Source: Pedobacter sp. Bi126
GTDB lineage: Bacteria > Bacteroidota > Bacteroidia > Sphingobacteriales > Sphingobacteriaceae
DNA length: 64,000 bases
Direction: 5' to 3'
Assembly (NCBI RefSeq): GCF_918698245.1
Contig: NZ_CAKKMS010000003.1
Location: 434,001 to 498,000 of the forward strand
The notes beneath the pieces are model-generated. The model had not been told where the DNA came from, did not search any database, and worked only from the letters and a program-made list of their open reading frames with translations. The position numbers and the translations under genes were made by a program. The first letter of the stretch is position 1; each line of letters begins with the position of its first letter. Shown one piece after another: positions 32,953 through 43,894 of the stretch.

Positions 32953-33711
32953 TTATAACTTGGGGATAATATAACTATCAGGGCTCCTTCTTATCGGATA
33001 AAAATCGTTACGCTTTGATAGAAACTCTCCAACACTGACCGGAGTGACATGTGCTATTTCAAGCTCTCTTATAAATTCACCCACAAAAGTACAGAATTTA
33101 CCATCTTTTGTTAATTCTGGACTATAATAAATATTTAAGTTATGATTTAGACTAAATAGATATTCTGCCCCTTCTTGCACCCGCATCAGTTCCCCAACAT
33201 ATACTGATAACAGATAGGCCAAAGGGTAGTCCTTGCGTTTTGTACTGAATCTTTTGGTGATGACCACAGATAGTCTTTCGAGATAAACTGGGTCAAGGCT
33301 GACCTTAACATCAAAATCCAGTTTTTTGGATAACTCTGCGCAGTAATAAGGAATCGATTCTTTTAGGTTGGCAATCCTTGTCTTTTCTTTTTCAAAAAAT
33401 GATCCGTCACCTTTTACCGGATAGACTCCAGATGCGATCATTGGCTCCAGATATTTAATATCATCGGCATACAGCCCTTCTCCCCCTGACGCAGGAAACA
33501 GTGTCACTGTACCATCTTTATAAATGGTAACCAGTGCCATATTTGATTTTAGCTGATAGAAATGATCGATATCATCGAATTTTTTATCTTTAAGTTTACT
33601 CAAAGATTTAATATCCATAGCGCTGTAAAACTTCTTCTGGGCATTTGATTCTTCCATGCTTGTCAATAATATTAAGGCAGTCAAAATTAAAAATTTATTT
33701 CTCATAATCAT
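32953..33711 (-). CDS. Putative secreted immunity protein, tandem copy 1 (overlaps toxin stop)
   Basis: This 252-residue protein has a signal peptide ending SNAQ (about residue 24) and a mature domain almost identical to the gene at 32179. The start ATG at 33709-33711 overlaps the toxin gene's TGA (ATGA), so translation is probably coupled. That supports this start over the internal ATG at 33705. Genes overlapping the 3' end of an RHS toxin are normally immunity genes. However, a signal peptide would send it to the periplasm while the toxin looks like a nuclease acting in the cytoplasm, so an accessory role is also possible. No family is recognised. Confidence 0.7.
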   Translation of the reverse strand: MIMRNKFLILTALILLTSMEESNAQKKFYSAMDIKSLSKLKDKKFDDIDHFYQLKSNMALVTIYKDGTVTLFPASGGEGLYADDIKYLEPMIASGVYPVKGDGSFFEKEKTRIANLKESIPYYCAELSKKLDFDVKVSLDPVYLERLSVVITKRFSTKRKDYPLAYLLSVYVGELMRVQEGAEYLFSLNHNLNIYYSPELTKDGKFCTFVGEFIRELEIAHVTPVSVGEFLSKRNDFYPIRRSPDSYIIPKL

Positions 33712-36700
33712 TTTATTAATGGGACCGCAACAGTTGTCAGATCTTGTTTGATTGGAATGCCGTTCTTTACCGACAACTTAAAATTGACGTTCATTCTTCC
33801 TCCATCCATACTGTACTGGGCCTTATACTGGTAGATAATTATATTCAGGGCACTAGCCGCCAAAAGAACAGATTTAGCAATTTTTACTTCTTTAGTGGTT
33901 ATGAAGGTCAGCGACACTGCACTGGCCCTCATGCCTCCGTAAACCCTGTATTCCCTTGGAATTGACGCCGCAAGATTTGTTAAATGACCGAGCACTTGCC
34001 CTGTACTGGTTGAATTATAAATGTCCCCAGACTTAGCTTTTACTTCAAACCAGGCTGCCTCCTTAACCCTTATATTTGGTTCAAACCAACCAGTCTTTAA
34101 AATCCCGTCAGCAAAGCCATCTGGTTTTGTGGTCCTAGTCCCCCCTGACATTTTTCTGGTATCCGATGAATAATGGTCTGCTTCAAACCCGCTTGCTATA
34201 GCGGACCTATGCCACGAGTCTTCAAATATTTTGCCCACCCTATCTTCTAGGGCACCACCTGATAAGCCAGGATTCAAACTACTTATATAGTCGACCAGAG
34301 TCAATTTATCCAAAAAAGACCAGGATGTCATGCTGAGTGCGATTTCAGCTTTTTTATACTCCTGTTCTTCCTCAGTCTCTTCCCCGGCCATCCTCTTCAA
34401 CCTATCATTACCATCGCTCATCGCAACCCCCATTCTCGCCCAGCCAATCAATGCCTCTGCCCCTGGAATTGGCTCCATTCCATCCGGATCAATAAACCTG
34501 ATTGGATTATTAAAGGCATAATTATATGGAGAATGCCTCCTCATTTTATCGGCAAGAGGATCAATCACATTCCAACGCCCAATTACCGGGTCATAAAACC
34601 TTGCACCATAATCAAGCTGCCCGAGTTCATCCTGCAGCTCCTTACCGTTATACAGATATTTATTTACCCCTGCACTGGCAGCATTTCTCATCCCAAACGC
34701 ATAATAATTATCAACTTGTAGGGGCTGTAATGCAAGCGTAGTTGGATGTCTATTGAACGTATAACGCACATTACCCAGATGATCGGTCAGGTTATGCTCA
34801 TAAGTATAAGTACCACCACTGTTCCTGGCTATACCTGTTTCGGTATGGATGATATCGATCGAATTTCCATTGTACTCTATTCCATCAATGTAATTCCGGG
34901 TTGTCCCATTACTAACTTTGCGGAGTTTTTCACCAGTAGCGTCATAAGTATATGTTATACTTACAGATCCGCCAACTGCTGTTACGGGAAGATTCTGGTT
35001 ATTATAGGTCAGGGCAAAACCATTCCGTCCATCAAAGGTTGCGTTCCCATTTAAGTCATATTGATAAACCCCTGTAGCCAATGGACCTCCTGTAATCTGG
35101 ATCAATCTGTTTCCACTATAGTTGTATGTCCCCACTGTACCATTATCCCTGCTCAAGGTCTTAATATTGCCCATCTCGTCATAACTTAACATCTCGCTCA
35201 TCGAAATCCCCGAAGTGGTGCTTCCGTTGGTGAGCCTGTTTAGATGATCATACTGGTAGCTGAACGAATTAGGAAAATTATTGGACGATCCCCAGCGTTG
35301 ATAAGAGATGTTGCCGTTATATTGCGGCCTGTCAGAGTCGTCATAGTTCAGTTCTATGCTAAACTGATCTGACACATCTTTTTTCATCCAGCCCCGCTCA
35401 TTGTAGCTTAAAGTACTCCTGTACAAGAAATTATCGCCACCAGTACCATGAAGGTTCTTATTGAGCAGTTGTCCAAGCTCGTTATAAACAAGCCTAATTA
35501 GCTCAAGTTCACCCTGTCCATTAATATTGGAAAAGCTTTTTATCTTTCTGCCCACATGATCGTAAGTATTCCTGTCAACAATCGAGGTTTCAGCTGAACC
35601 TGCATGGTGATTCCTACTGATTGATTCTACCGCCCCAGCAAAATCATAACTATTGGTAATCTCATCATAGTTGGATGTCTCCTGGTTACCCGAAAGGTGA
35701 TGCTGTTTAAAAGCTTTAGCCAACATTCCCCTTTCATCGTAAAAATTCAAAGAGAGCATCATTACCGATGTTCCAAGCACTTTTACCTTGGTCCCAGTCA
35801 ACAATCCCTTAATTTTGGTACTAGCTCCGTTGTAGACATATGTATTACCTTCAGGAAAAGTGTAGTCATCATAATAATTAACCGTATAGTTATCAGTTCC
35901 CGTTCTGGGAAACGCATCATTGCTATAGTCGTTGCCAATGTTTCTGGTCTCCCACATCAGATGACTTACCCCATCAGCCATTACGGTTTCCTGCAGGGTA
36001 CTGCGATCCAGGGCATTGTCATAAACACCTGTACACACATTTCGTCCGAATCTGTCATACTTGGTAAACATCCACTGGTTCTGTACACGCTGGTTGTTGT
36101 CCTGACTAAGCACTACCTGGTCGAGCCTATTGTACACCATATACTCCCAGCCTTTACCCGGAATCTTTTTTTCCACCAACCTATTACGGTTGTCATAGCG
36201 GTACTGATAACAGAAATCGTCCAGTTTTGCCTGGGTAATTTCTCCATCATCCGGTCTGGCGCCAGGAGGAAGCACAAAACAGAGATTGCCCAGATCATCA
36301 TAGATATAATAGGTCGATAGCATCTGCAAAGCCCCACCGGCCGGCTGCTCGAAGTGCCGCTTCACAACGATATGGCCTTCCTTATCTTTATACTCGTAAA
36401 TACTTCCTGCCTTACCATCTGCCTCAGTCCAGTTTTCATCCTTAACAATGGTCAGGAACAGACTACTATAACTCTGGCTCCCGTTTTCAGACAAAGTCCG
36501 CAGATGCTGCTGACCAGGAGAAGTATTGATCACCGCATCGTAACGCCTGATTATTAGGTCATGAATGCCCGCATAGTGGTTTCCGGTGAATTCACTTCTC
36601 ACTGTATGACCTGAGCCAGGCTGCCAGGTAGTTCCTGGAGCTCCTTGTTCCAGCATTCTTGATAAAGGAGATTTCTCAAACTTCATTTCTGCAAAAGGAT

Positions 36701-38783
36701 AGTCTGTAGCGACATGATCGGGGGCCTGTTGCGTATAAAAGAGTTTTTGTTCGCTATTCCCGTATCCACCTGTACCGTTCAATGCATTTGTCCTAAAAGA
36801 TCCGGCTGGGCCATCAGCAGCTGTATAAGGAAGATACTTTACCGCTTCCCTTCCAAATTCATCGTACGCAATCGGCTGGATCACATCCCTTCCAGATGGA
36901 CTGGCACCAACATTAACTAGCTGCATCGCTCTTCCAAGTCCATCAACATACTGGATATTTCTGTTCACATCAGAAATACTGCTGCCAGGAAGGGAAGCAA
37001 CGTCGGTCAATCGCGTCCGTGGCGTATAGGTGTAAATATAATTGTAGTCCGATGTGGATTCAGAAGCTGATCCGGAGACCTCAATACTTATTAAAAAGCT
37101 TCCGCTGCCCGAACTATTATAAGCTGTAATGGTATATGTCGTTGCTGAGGACGAGGTATTTGGCATACCGCTGATCATACCGGTATTGGCGTCAAGTACC
37201 AAACCAGACGGCAACGCAGGGCTGACGGTATAACCTACCATCTCTGCCAACTTGCGGACATTATGGGATCCGTTCTCTGCAACAAAGAGGTTTCCCTGCC
37301 CATCGATGCTCAGTCCGTAGACCGAATTGAAACGGATTACCGGACCCGTGCCATTGACAGTCCCCGCTGAGGTCGTACCGGCATAACTGGCTACCACACC
37401 CGAAGAGCTGATCTTCCTCACCGTATTATTCTGTTGATCGGCAACATATACATTTCCGGAGGCATCTATAGCAACTCCATTTGGGTAATTAAAGCTTGCT
37501 GCTGTCCCAGTACTGTTCAAAGAACCTATTGAGCCGCTTCCGGCCAAAGTGCTTACTGTGCCACCGCTGATCTTTCGGATCATATGGTTAAGGCGGTCTG
37601 CAACATACAGCGTCCCAGAAGCATCAAATCCAAGTCCCATAGGGTTCCGAAAAGATGCCGACAGCAAAGCCCCGTTTGCTGAACCTGCTGCCCCTGAACC
37701 TGCATAGTCGCCCACCACTCCTGAGGGAGTAACCACCCGAATTTTATTATTACCGTAATCCGCTACATACAGATTACCAGAAGCATCAAATGCCAGACCA
37801 ATCGGACTGCTGAAACTCGCCGCGGTTCCCGTGCCGTTGGCCGACCCCGCAGACCCACTACCCGCATAAGTAGTGACCACACCTGATGGGGTAATTTTAC
37901 GTATCCGGTGATTCTGTTGGTCGGAAACAAAAACATTTCCAGAAGCATCCACTGCAAGAGCAGATGGGTGCTGAAACTGCGCCGCTGTCCCTGTGCCATC
38001 TGCATAGCCTCCGTAACCTATACCCGCAAGAGTAGTAACCTCTCCCGCAGAACTGATCTTACGGATCAAATGGTTACCTGCATCGGCAACGTATACATTG
38101 CCTGAGGGATCCACCGCAGTACCTAAAGGGTTGTTAAAATAGGCTGAGGAACCGTTTCCATTGGAAGCGCCCGAAGCATTTGCACCGGCAAAAGTAGTAG
38201 CGGTCACCCCCCCTGCTACTTGGCCTCCCGTATTTACAGGCGAAAGGTTCACAGATGAACCCACAGCAAACACATTTACCGCATTATAACTGATCACAGG
38301 CACTCCTGAAGAGCCACCTGAATCGAGCGAACTGATCTGCAGCGCTATAGTGCCTATACTACTACTATACCCCTCAACGGCCAGATAGTAGGTGCCGGTG
38401 GAAAGGGTATAACTCAGATGAGACCTGGTTCCACAATCAGGTGAATCATCCTGAAAAGTCACTACTGCCCCACTGGAATTCAATATATGGATATAAGTAT
38501 CAAAATCACTCGCACATAAGGAGAAATCCAATGTCGCAGCCCCCGTTACCACAAAACGGTAATATACCTCTGGACTGGACTGCCCCATATTGTTTGTATA
38601 GGTCGTCCCTCCATAAGAAGCGCTGTTACGGCTATCCGTAAAAACAGGGCCGCCACTACCGTTATAGCTGCCTACATAAATTGCCGTAGACATGGAGGCC
38701 CCTGTCTGTGCCCTACTTTCTAAATTGAAAAGGAGCAGCAAAAGGCACACGCATACCGAGATTCTGAGCATTAATTTTTTCAT
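33708..38783 (-). CDS. NHL/DUF6443/RHS-repeat secreted toxin with C-terminal PD-(D/E)xK nuclease domain
   Basis: This 1691-residue exported protein starts at 38783 ([10 protein letters not shown], signal peptide ending SRAQ). A longer frame to 38840 would overlap the upstream gene. In order it has a PPC-like adhesion domain (about 30-155), six NHL repeats of about 55 residues (about 195-520), a putative Ig domain ([19 protein letters not shown]) and DUF6443 with [14 protein letters not shown] repeats follow, with the core ending [27 protein letters not shown] and FIDPDG near residue 1430. The C-terminal domain has [20 protein letters not shown] (about 1552) and WFEVKAK (about 1580), an E...D...ExK nuclease-like pattern. 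It is a polymorphic toxin. The RHS part probably forms a shell around the toxin. Confidence 0.88.
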   Translation of the reverse strand: MKKLMLRISVCVCLLLLLFNLESRAQTGASMSTAIYVGSYNGSGGPVFTDSRNSASYGGTTYTNNMGQSSPEVYYRFVVTGAATLDFSLCASDFDTYIHILNSSGAVVTFQDDSPDCGTRSHLSYTLSTGTYYLAVEGYSSSIGTIALQISSLDSGGSSGVPVISYNAVNVFAVGSSVNLSPVNTGGQVAGGVTATTFAGANASGASNGNGSSAYFNNPLGTAVDPSGNVYVADAGNHLIRKISSAGEVTTLAGIGYGGYADGTGTAAQFQHPSALAVDASGNVFVSDQQNHRIRKITPSGVVTTYAGSGSAGSANGTGTAASFSSPIGLAFDASGNLYVADYGNNKIRVVTPSGVVGDYAGSGAAGSANGALLSASFRNPMGLGFDASGTLYVADRLNHMIRKISGGTVSTLAGSGSIGSLNSTGTAASFNYPNGVAIDASGNVYVADQQNNTVRKISSSGVVASYAGTTSAGTVNGTGPVIRFNSVYGLSIDGQGNLFVAENGSHNVRKLAEMVGYTVSPALPSGLVLDANTGMISGMPNTSSSATTYTITAYNSSGSGSFLISIEVSGSASESTSDYNYIYTYTPRTRLTDVASLPGSSISDVNRNIQYVDGLGRAMQLVNVGASPSGRDVIQPIAYDEFGREAVKYLPYTAADGPAGSFRTNALNGTGGYGNSEQKLFYTQQAPDHVATDYPFAEMKFEKSPLSRMLEQGAPGTTWQPGSGHTVRSEFTGNHYAGIHDLIIRRYDAVINTSPGQQHLRTLSENGSQSYSSLFLTIVKDENWTEADGKAGSIYEYKDKEGHIVVKRHFEQPAGGALQMLSTYYIYDDLGNLCFVLPPGARPDDGEITQAKLDDFCYQYRYDNRNRLVEKKIPGKGWEYMVYNRLDQVVLSQDNNQRVQNQWMFTKYDRFGRNVCTGVYDNALDRSTLQETVMADGVSHLMWETRNIGNDYSNDAFPRTGTDNYTVNYYDDYTFPEGNTYVYNGASTKIKGLLTGTKVKVLGTSVMMLSLNFYDERGMLAKAFKQHHLSGNQETSNYDEITNSYDFAGAVESISRNHHAGSAETSIVDRNTYDHVGRKIKSFSNINGQGELELIRLVYNELGQLLNKNLHGTGGDNFLYRSTLSYNERGWMKKDVSDQFSIELNYDDSDRPQYNGNISYQRWGSSNNFPNSFSYQYDHLNRLTNGSTTSGISMSEMLSYDEMGNIKTLSRDNGTVGTYNYSGNRLIQITGGPLATGVYQYDLNGNATFDGRNGFALTYNNQNLPVTAVGGSVSITYTYDATGEKLRKVSNGTTRNYIDGIEYNGNSIDIIHTETGIARNSGGTYTYEHNLTDHLGNVRYTFNRHPTTLALQPLQVDNYYAFGMRNAASAGVNKYLYNGKELQDELGQLDYGARFYDPVIGRWNVIDPLADKMRRHSPYNYAFNNPIRFIDPDGMEPIPGAEALIGWARMGVAMSDGNDRLKRMAGEETEEEQEYKKAEIALSMTSWSFLDKLTLVDYISSLNPGLSGGALEDRVGKIFEDSWHRSAIASGFEADHYSSDTRKMSGGTRTTKPDGFADGILKTGWFEPNIRVKEAAWFEVKAKSGDIYNSTSTGQVLGHLTNLAASIPREYRVYGGMRASAVSLTFITTKEVKIAKSVLLAASALNIIIYQYKAQYSMDGGRMNVNFKLSVKNGIPIKQDLTTVAVPLIK
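37230..38215. repeat. Six NHL-repeat units within the toxin gene
   Basis: Six imperfect units of about 165 bp encode 54-57-residue NHL repeats, each with a variant of [19 protein letters not shown]. Units 2-5 are the most alike. They would form a six-bladed propeller at the N-terminal part of the protein, and could expand or contract by recombination. Confidence 0.75.
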
Positions 38784-38811
38784 AACTTTACAAATAAAAT
38801 GATGTTCAAGA

Positions 38812-39177
38812 CTAATTATCCTTAACCATTTGCCCCTCACCTATACGTTCAGATGGTGGCACTAGCTTTTCCAGTTGGAGTGGAGTTAATATTGCTCTGA
38901 GTTTGATATTCCGCCCCTCCATTAATGCTTTTATTCTGCTCTTGCGTAGCTGACCAGAAACCGAAGTATCTCTTTCCACAGTCAGGAGACTCGCCTTATA
39001 ATCTGTTTGAATTTTTTCCACTTGCCCTGCCTTCAACGAATCCACCAGAAGGGTTACTTTATAGAATGACTGTAAGCCCTGTTTATTTTTATTCTCTTTT
39101 TTCTGCTGTGCACTAACCTCAGCCCCACTGTACAGCATAAATATGAACAGGGCAAAGGCGATTATATTTTTTTTCAT
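38812..39177 (-). CDS. Small secreted protein between the two RHS genes
   Basis: This 121-residue exported protein starts at 39177 ([10 protein letters not shown], signal peptide ending VSAQ), since the longer frame to 39219 overlaps the large upstream gene. The mature part is a charged helical domain: [44 protein letters not shown] and [14 protein letters not shown]. This looks like the LTxxQ-type periplasmic fold (Spy/CpxP-like helical hairpin 'LTPxQLEKL'). It lies 28 bp before the toxin gene and 34 bp after the large RHS gene, so all three are one transcript. A role as a chaperone for the RHS proteins during export is a guess. Confidence 0.6.
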   Translation of the reverse strand: MKKNIIAFALFIFMLYSGAEVSAQQKKENKNKQGLQSFYKVTLLVDSLKAGQVEKIQTDYKASLLTVERDTSVSGQLRKSRIKALMEGRNIKLRAILTPLQLEKLVPPSERIGEGQMVKDN

Positions 39178-39211
39178 TTGAATTAAATTGAAAATTTTAC
39201 AGACCAAACTA

Positions 39212-42200
39212 TTATTCATTAAAAAGCACCACGGTATGTTCTGTATTAGGCTGTAAATTCAGCAGGTCACCGCTTCGTAATAGCGTGCTCCCCCAAACAA
39301 GCCTGGAAAGGCTTCCGTTATAATTATCTTCAAAACGAATACCCAACTTATATTCTCCAGGCTCTATGTATAGCTCGGCGAAGTTGTTGGTGGGTGTATT
39401 GTATGGTATCCGCTTACTCATCACAATCGAATTATTCCGGAACAGGTCAACATAAACCGCCCTTGGAATGATGCTGCCAGATGGCCAGGTATTGAGTTTA
39501 ATCAATACATTTGCCTCTGGCTTTTGGGAATCTTCCCCTACAATCATGGAACTCCAGTAGGAATTGAGGTTTTGCTCAGCATAAGTATTTGCCGAAAGAG
39601 ATGAAATTGGGTTAAAAAAAGCACCAGCTGGCTGAACGGAATTTACAACCCGACGTACATTATCACTAAAAATATGGTTGAAGGTCAACATCATAGGATT
39701 ATTTACGGTGCTTAGCGTTTTTGCCAGTGCAGGGGTTTTAGCCAATACATATTCATGTTTTTTCACAATGTAACCCTGGTCATCCTTAACAGTAACCAAA
39801 CGGCCATAATCGTCGTAGCTGAAATATTTTGATCTTCCGTCAGGTGAGGTTGTCGCAGCCACACCGATCATGGGGATATGGGCATATGTGCTGACCATAG
39901 CATTGGGAAGGGCAGCACTGATACTGCTCCCAATTGCCTTGATCTCAGTAATTGTGGTAGCAGTATATACCTGCGAAGCATTAAAAGATGAAGTGACATC
40001 ATAATACCCGACACCATTTATCTCAGCTATAGGATACTGATCGTTATAGCCCCATAAATAGGTCTTGACCAGTTTACTTTTTTCAGTAAGCTGCAGCACA
40101 TTTTCATGATCATCATAAAGATCAAAACTCATCAATACTTCAAGAGGTCCTGTACCTACCGACTTAAACAAAGTAACAGGTAGAATATGCATTCCCAAAT
40201 GCAACGCTGCATAATCCGTCTTTGAACGTGCCGTTTCAACCTGAACGTTGTTGTCATTTATAGCGTAACTGATCTCCTCAATCACCTGACTGATCATATT
40301 ACGGTTTTTCATCGTATCACATACAGCTACACTAGGATAATCGTAAGCATATTTAAGTACTTTGGATACCGTACCATTGTTCTTTCCGGAAGTTGTTATC
40401 CTGCTGATCTGTGGATAGGTCGGATTGTTATATTCATAGGCCGTAGTCTTTTCCACCACGTCATTCCCCTTGAGCCATTTCTCAGATTCTGAACTAAGCA
40501 ATAACTTCGCCACCTGGATCCCATACTGACCAGCATTAAAAACATCATAAACACTTTGAGAACCATTGATGAATGAATTATTGAGATTATACAGTGAAGC
40601 ATCCGAAAGCCCTGTGGGGTAGCCATTAAAAAAATGATAATCAATCTTGGGATAAGAATAAATTACCCTGATCTGGTCTGCCTTACTGTACTTGGAATAC
40701 GTAAATTCCTTACTGTGTACCAAGTTAAAATTCCCAGATTCAAATGCATAATCTTCAATCAGCCGTTCAGCCCCCATCAGTCCGTCCGTCTGGAGTACCG
40801 GTATATTAGTTCCTTCGATCTTGGCATCACTGCTGAACGAGTATGGGCCAAATTGGCCGGGAGGATAGTAATTATAAACTTTTTTGCCAGTCATTCCTCC
40901 AAGGTCGCTATTGTATTCGGTCACTTTGGTATAATAAATCGGAGCACCGTTGGGATAGGTGTAATCCGTTGAAGAAGCAGGAACATAAGTAGTCCTCTTT
41001 TCCGAAAACTTAACCTGAAGGCAGCCACGGCTTCCACAGCTTGATGAGATCGGTGTAAAATCCTCCCCTATGTTGGTCGATCCAGGTCCTGCCATATAAG
41101 CTACAGTCTGACTATAGTTGTATGGCTTGAAGGTCTTCCGTGCCACATCATATTCGCGGTACGGGGAGTTGACTAGTATACCTGTCCCATCTTCCATATC
41201 CCCATATCTATAGTACTTATAAGTTGCCGGCTTGCTTGACCTTCCATCATAATGGCTAATGGTCTTTACCCTTAACCCACCTGTCATCGCATATAAGTCC
41301 TGATGTGGACTCACCGCCTGCCTTACAGCATTGGCCTCATACTCAAAATCAACATATCCGCCTGTTGGATAAATAATCCTTCTTAACATCCCTGCATTCA
41401 AAGAAACTTCATCCACAGCTTCAATATTCCTGTTCTGACTATTTGAAGTACCAAAAGTAAATACAGAATTGATCCCATAGCCATAACATGCATCTTGTGG
41501 AGAAGGATAAAACATCTGGCTAATCTTTGTTTCCGGAATGGCGGTAAAGCCGACATTTTCATTTACCTGCGAAGTAAATACATTGGCATAGCCCCATGCA
41601 TCCTTGCCCTGCAGGTGATCGCCAAAACAGAATTTACTCCCATATAAGAATTTATAGGTTTCAATAATCGTGGTACTACCTGAACATTTTATTGAGTCCA
41701 GATAACGCGTGGCGTAGGCACTTCCATTTGCACTGGCAAAGGCGGCAAGATTTTCAGGCAAGGCAATCGACTGGAAAAAATCAAAGGACTTGACCTGTTG
41801 ATTATCCGGCTTCTTGATTTTGATCGAGCTCAACTGTTCGGCTCCATTGAACTCTACATAGCCATTGCGGAAGTCAACTCTTGCCATCGCAATACCAAGA
41901 ACAGTAGTTCCAGCGGAATTTGGCGTCTGTGCCGGATAGGTTTTTTCAACTACATTATTCGACTGATCAAGGTAAGGAAAGTGAAAAACCGATCTTCCGT
42001 TTGACAGATGTTCCATATATTTTGGTGAGGACAAACGATAAGAACGGTACTGGGACATCAGACTTTCATAGGTGGCGTAACTGGCGGTAATCTGATCGGC
42101 CCTGTAATAGGTATCCATTCCACACGGATTCTCATTCGTATAATACTCAATTGATTGGTTATTCGCATTAAACATTACCGGTGCTTTCAATTGATAACTA

Positions 42201-42958
42201 AAATTCAAGCTTTCTGTCCTATTTACATTTTCTATTTTACGGCATTTAAATGCAGTTTTGATCAAACCTGTAAACTCGACACACTTCGCTGCCCTTTCCC
42301 CAACGTTCATCGCGCCCCTGGCGCCAAAGTAGTATGTCGTACCATCAGTGTCCGTGATGATAAATTCTCCGTCAACATAATTAATCCGAATATTATCAAA
42401 GGGCACTGGAACAATTGAATATGAACTGCCAGTGTCATTTTTACGAAAATAAAATGACCCGGATTTGGTTAGCAATTTATAGTTGAACTTATCAGGCATG
42501 CCGTCTTGCTCACCTCTTGCTATCTTGTGGTTATCCAATGCATCATTATCACTAATGGGATATTGTAAATCAGGGCTATTGGCCCTAAACACCTTTATGC
42601 CGTTATTCTGGATGTAGCCCCCAGCTTCAAGATCATCAATGCCGTTTACACTTCTGGTAATCTGGATATCAGAGCTTAGTGACCAGCCCATTCCCGCCCT
42701 GGTCGCTTTTTCCTGTATCTTAAAACCGCCGGCATGGTAGTTCAGGGTAATGGGCATATTGAGCCCCCCAGACTGAACGGTATATAATGGCACAGAAATA
42801 TCCGGGATACCCGTATTGAAATTCACCGGGTAATTGACCATTTTGATGAGCGCCGCAGCTTCGGGCGACACCGGTACCTTTGGCTGGGCTTTAACAGAAC
42901 TGCCAACCGCACACAGTACAGCCAAAGGCATAGCCAGTAGAAATAATTTTAATTTCAT
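39212..42958 (-). CDS. Large secreted YD/RHS-repeat protein, partner of the toxin gene
   Basis: This 1248-residue exported protein (signal peptide ending VKAQ, about residue 25) opens with VPVSPEAAALIKMVNYPVNFNTGIPDISVPLYTV, a start common to RHS-type proteins of Bacteroidota. YD-type repeats are scattered, for example YDDYGRLVTVKDDQGYIVKKHEY near 1085, together with a DUF-like beta-rich body. No C-terminal toxin or RHS core (DPxG-) is visible: the protein ends with a beta-sandwich (SLSRLVWGSTLLRSGDLLNLQ). It may be the structural partner of the toxin-bearing protein, in the way TcB-type partners work, though that is inference. It is the first gene of the three-gene transcript. Confidence 0.8.
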   Translation of the reverse strand: MKLKLFLLAMPLAVLCAVGSSVKAQPKVPVSPEAAALIKMVNYPVNFNTGIPDISVPLYTVQSGGLNMPITLNYHAGGFKIQEKATRAGMGWSLSSDIQITRSVNGIDDLEAGGYIQNNGIKVFRANSPDLQYPISDNDALDNHKIARGEQDGMPDKFNYKLLTKSGSFYFRKNDTGSSYSIVPVPFDNIRINYVDGEFIITDTDGTTYYFGARGAMNVGERAAKCVEFTGLIKTAFKCRKIENVNRTESLNFSYQLKAPVMFNANNQSIEYYTNENPCGMDTYYRADQITASYATYESLMSQYRSYRLSSPKYMEHLSNGRSVFHFPYLDQSNNVVEKTYPAQTPNSAGTTVLGIAMARVDFRNGYVEFNGAEQLSSIKIKKPDNQQVKSFDFFQSIALPENLAAFASANGSAYATRYLDSIKCSGSTTIIETYKFLYGSKFCFGDHLQGKDAWGYANVFTSQVNENVGFTAIPETKISQMFYPSPQDACYGYGINSVFTFGTSNSQNRNIEAVDEVSLNAGMLRRIIYPTGGYVDFEYEANAVRQAVSPHQDLYAMTGGLRVKTISHYDGRSSKPATYKYYRYGDMEDGTGILVNSPYREYDVARKTFKPYNYSQTVAYMAGPGSTNIGEDFTPISSSCGSRGCLQVKFSEKRTTYVPASSTDYTYPNGAPIYYTKVTEYNSDLGGMTGKKVYNYYPPGQFGPYSFSSDAKIEGTNIPVLQTDGLMGAERLIEDYAFESGNFNLVHSKEFTYSKYSKADQIRVIYSYPKIDYHFFNGYPTGLSDASLYNLNNSFINGSQSVYDVFNAGQYGIQVAKLLLSSESEKWLKGNDVVEKTTAYEYNNPTYPQISRITTSGKNNGTVSKVLKYAYDYPSVAVCDTMKNRNMISQVIEEISYAINDNNVQVETARSKTDYAALHLGMHILPVTLFKSVGTGPLEVLMSFDLYDDHENVLQLTEKSKLVKTYLWGYNDQYPIAEINGVGYYDVTSSFNASQVYTATTITEIKAIGSSISAALPNAMVSTYAHIPMIGVAATTSPDGRSKYFSYDDYGRLVTVKDDQGYIVKKHEYVLAKTPALAKTLSTVNNPMMLTFNHIFSDNVRRVVNSVQPAGAFFNPISSLSANTYAEQNLNSYWSSMIVGEDSQKPEANVLIKLNTWPSGSIIPRAVYVDLFRNNSIVMSKRIPYNTPTNNFAELYIEPGEYKLGIRFEDNYNGSLSRLVWGSTLLRSGDLLNLQPNTEHTVVLFNE

Positions 42959-43458
42959 GTTCTATGAATTGATTAAAGAGAAGAGACCTTATAAGATATA
43001 TTCAGCAAGGCAATACCGCTGTTGGAGATGGGACGTGACTTATGGGTAGTCATTGAATGTTGAGAGAGTCGTGTCATGAGACGTTGCTTTATTTGATGCT
43101 AAAAATAACCGGAAAATACAACTTTGTATTACCTCCATGTAACAAATGTAAATGGATTACTGCAGGAAAACAGGGGTTTAAATCATAAAACTAAGGGGGT
43201 AAATTGGGCATAATCTAAAAAGCAGGTCTGTTATCTATAATTATTCCTCAGATTTATATTCTGATTTTACCATTTATTAAACCTAGCGTAAGGGATCAAA
43301 TAATTTGGTTTATGCAGCAAGTACAATTATCTTTTCATTTTTAACAGCGATTACTCAGTTATACATTTTGACAATTTCAGCAGGAGTGTGGAGCTTATCT
43401 AGAAAAAATATCAGTTTAATCACATCGTATCTCGTTCTCAACCAACCATAAAGCATGA
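42959..43458. other. Intergenic region upstream of the RHS operon
   Basis: About 500 bp separate the RHS operon from the fragment at 43459. No gene is supported. On the minus strand this region should hold the operon promoter; candidate TTG and TA-rich boxes are present but none fits the consensus spacing well. AT-rich stretches dominate from 43250 to 43450. Confidence 0.4.
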
Positions 43459-43713
43459 GCATTATTATTTCAACCGCGCGAGCGTTTTGATTTTCCAAAA
43501 GGCACAATAAATATTGGCAAACCACTTATTTGGGACCGCAGCTACTTCTTAAAACACCTTTTCAAAAGAATTTTTACGGTACCGGAAAGCAGGCTGAAAG
43601 AATTCTACCGTCATCATTTGCATTACTATTTAGCCAATAACGTCAGAAATAGTGTGAAACTGTTCTTTAAATTTGCGGGAGCTTTTCAAAAGATAATTAG
43701 AAGCATTAGCTGA
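43459..43713 (+). pseudogene. C-terminal fragment of an unidentified protein (glycosyltransferase-like tail)
   Basis: An 84-codon stretch with no start codon reads QPRERFDFPKGTINIGKP, then LIWDRSYFLKHLFKRIF, ESRLKEFYRHHLHYYLANNV RNSVKLFFKFAG and stops at TGA 43711-43713. It looks like the end of a real protein because it is basic-helical with a YY-x4-RN pattern, as in the tail of some family-2 glycosyltransferases. The 5' part is missing. It is the only sign of former host genes next to the island border. Confidence 0.4.
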
Positions 43714-43766
43714 TAGATATATACGGCAAAAACCACGTTAGGACGCAAAGGAAATTCGATTCCCCC

Positions 43767-43804
43767 CAACTTTTCCGCTTGATCCCAACTTTTCCGCTTG
43801 ATCC
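43767..43804. repeat. 19-bp perfect tandem repeat at the island's right border
   Basis: CAACTTTTCCGCTTGATCC occurs twice without a gap (43767-43785 and 43786-43804) and ends exactly where the 107-bp tRNA-flank duplicate begins. It may be an insertion-sequence end or part of a recombination junction. Confidence 0.7.
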
Positions 43805-43839
43805 AAAAAATGAATATTTTAGTGTTTTCCAGTAAACGA

Positions 43840-43871
43840 AAAAGCCTGTAACATTTAATTTACAGGCTTTT
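43840..43871 (-). terminator. Terminator after tRNA-Asp copy 1
   Basis: A perfect 12-bp stem, AAAAGCCTGTAA / TTACAGGCTTTT, lies 24-55 bases past the tRNA 3' end on the minus strand and ends in T residues. The island's left duplicate has a damaged version of this hairpin. Confidence 0.75.
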
Positions 43872-43894
43872 AGTTAAATTTAAAACTATTTTCG

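Noticed and set aside
33708..38840. RHS toxin as a T6SS effector from the T6SSiii locus
   Set aside because: The protein has an N-terminal signal peptide, no PAAR or VgrG-linked domain, and lies 18 kb away on an island; T6SS delivery is not supported.
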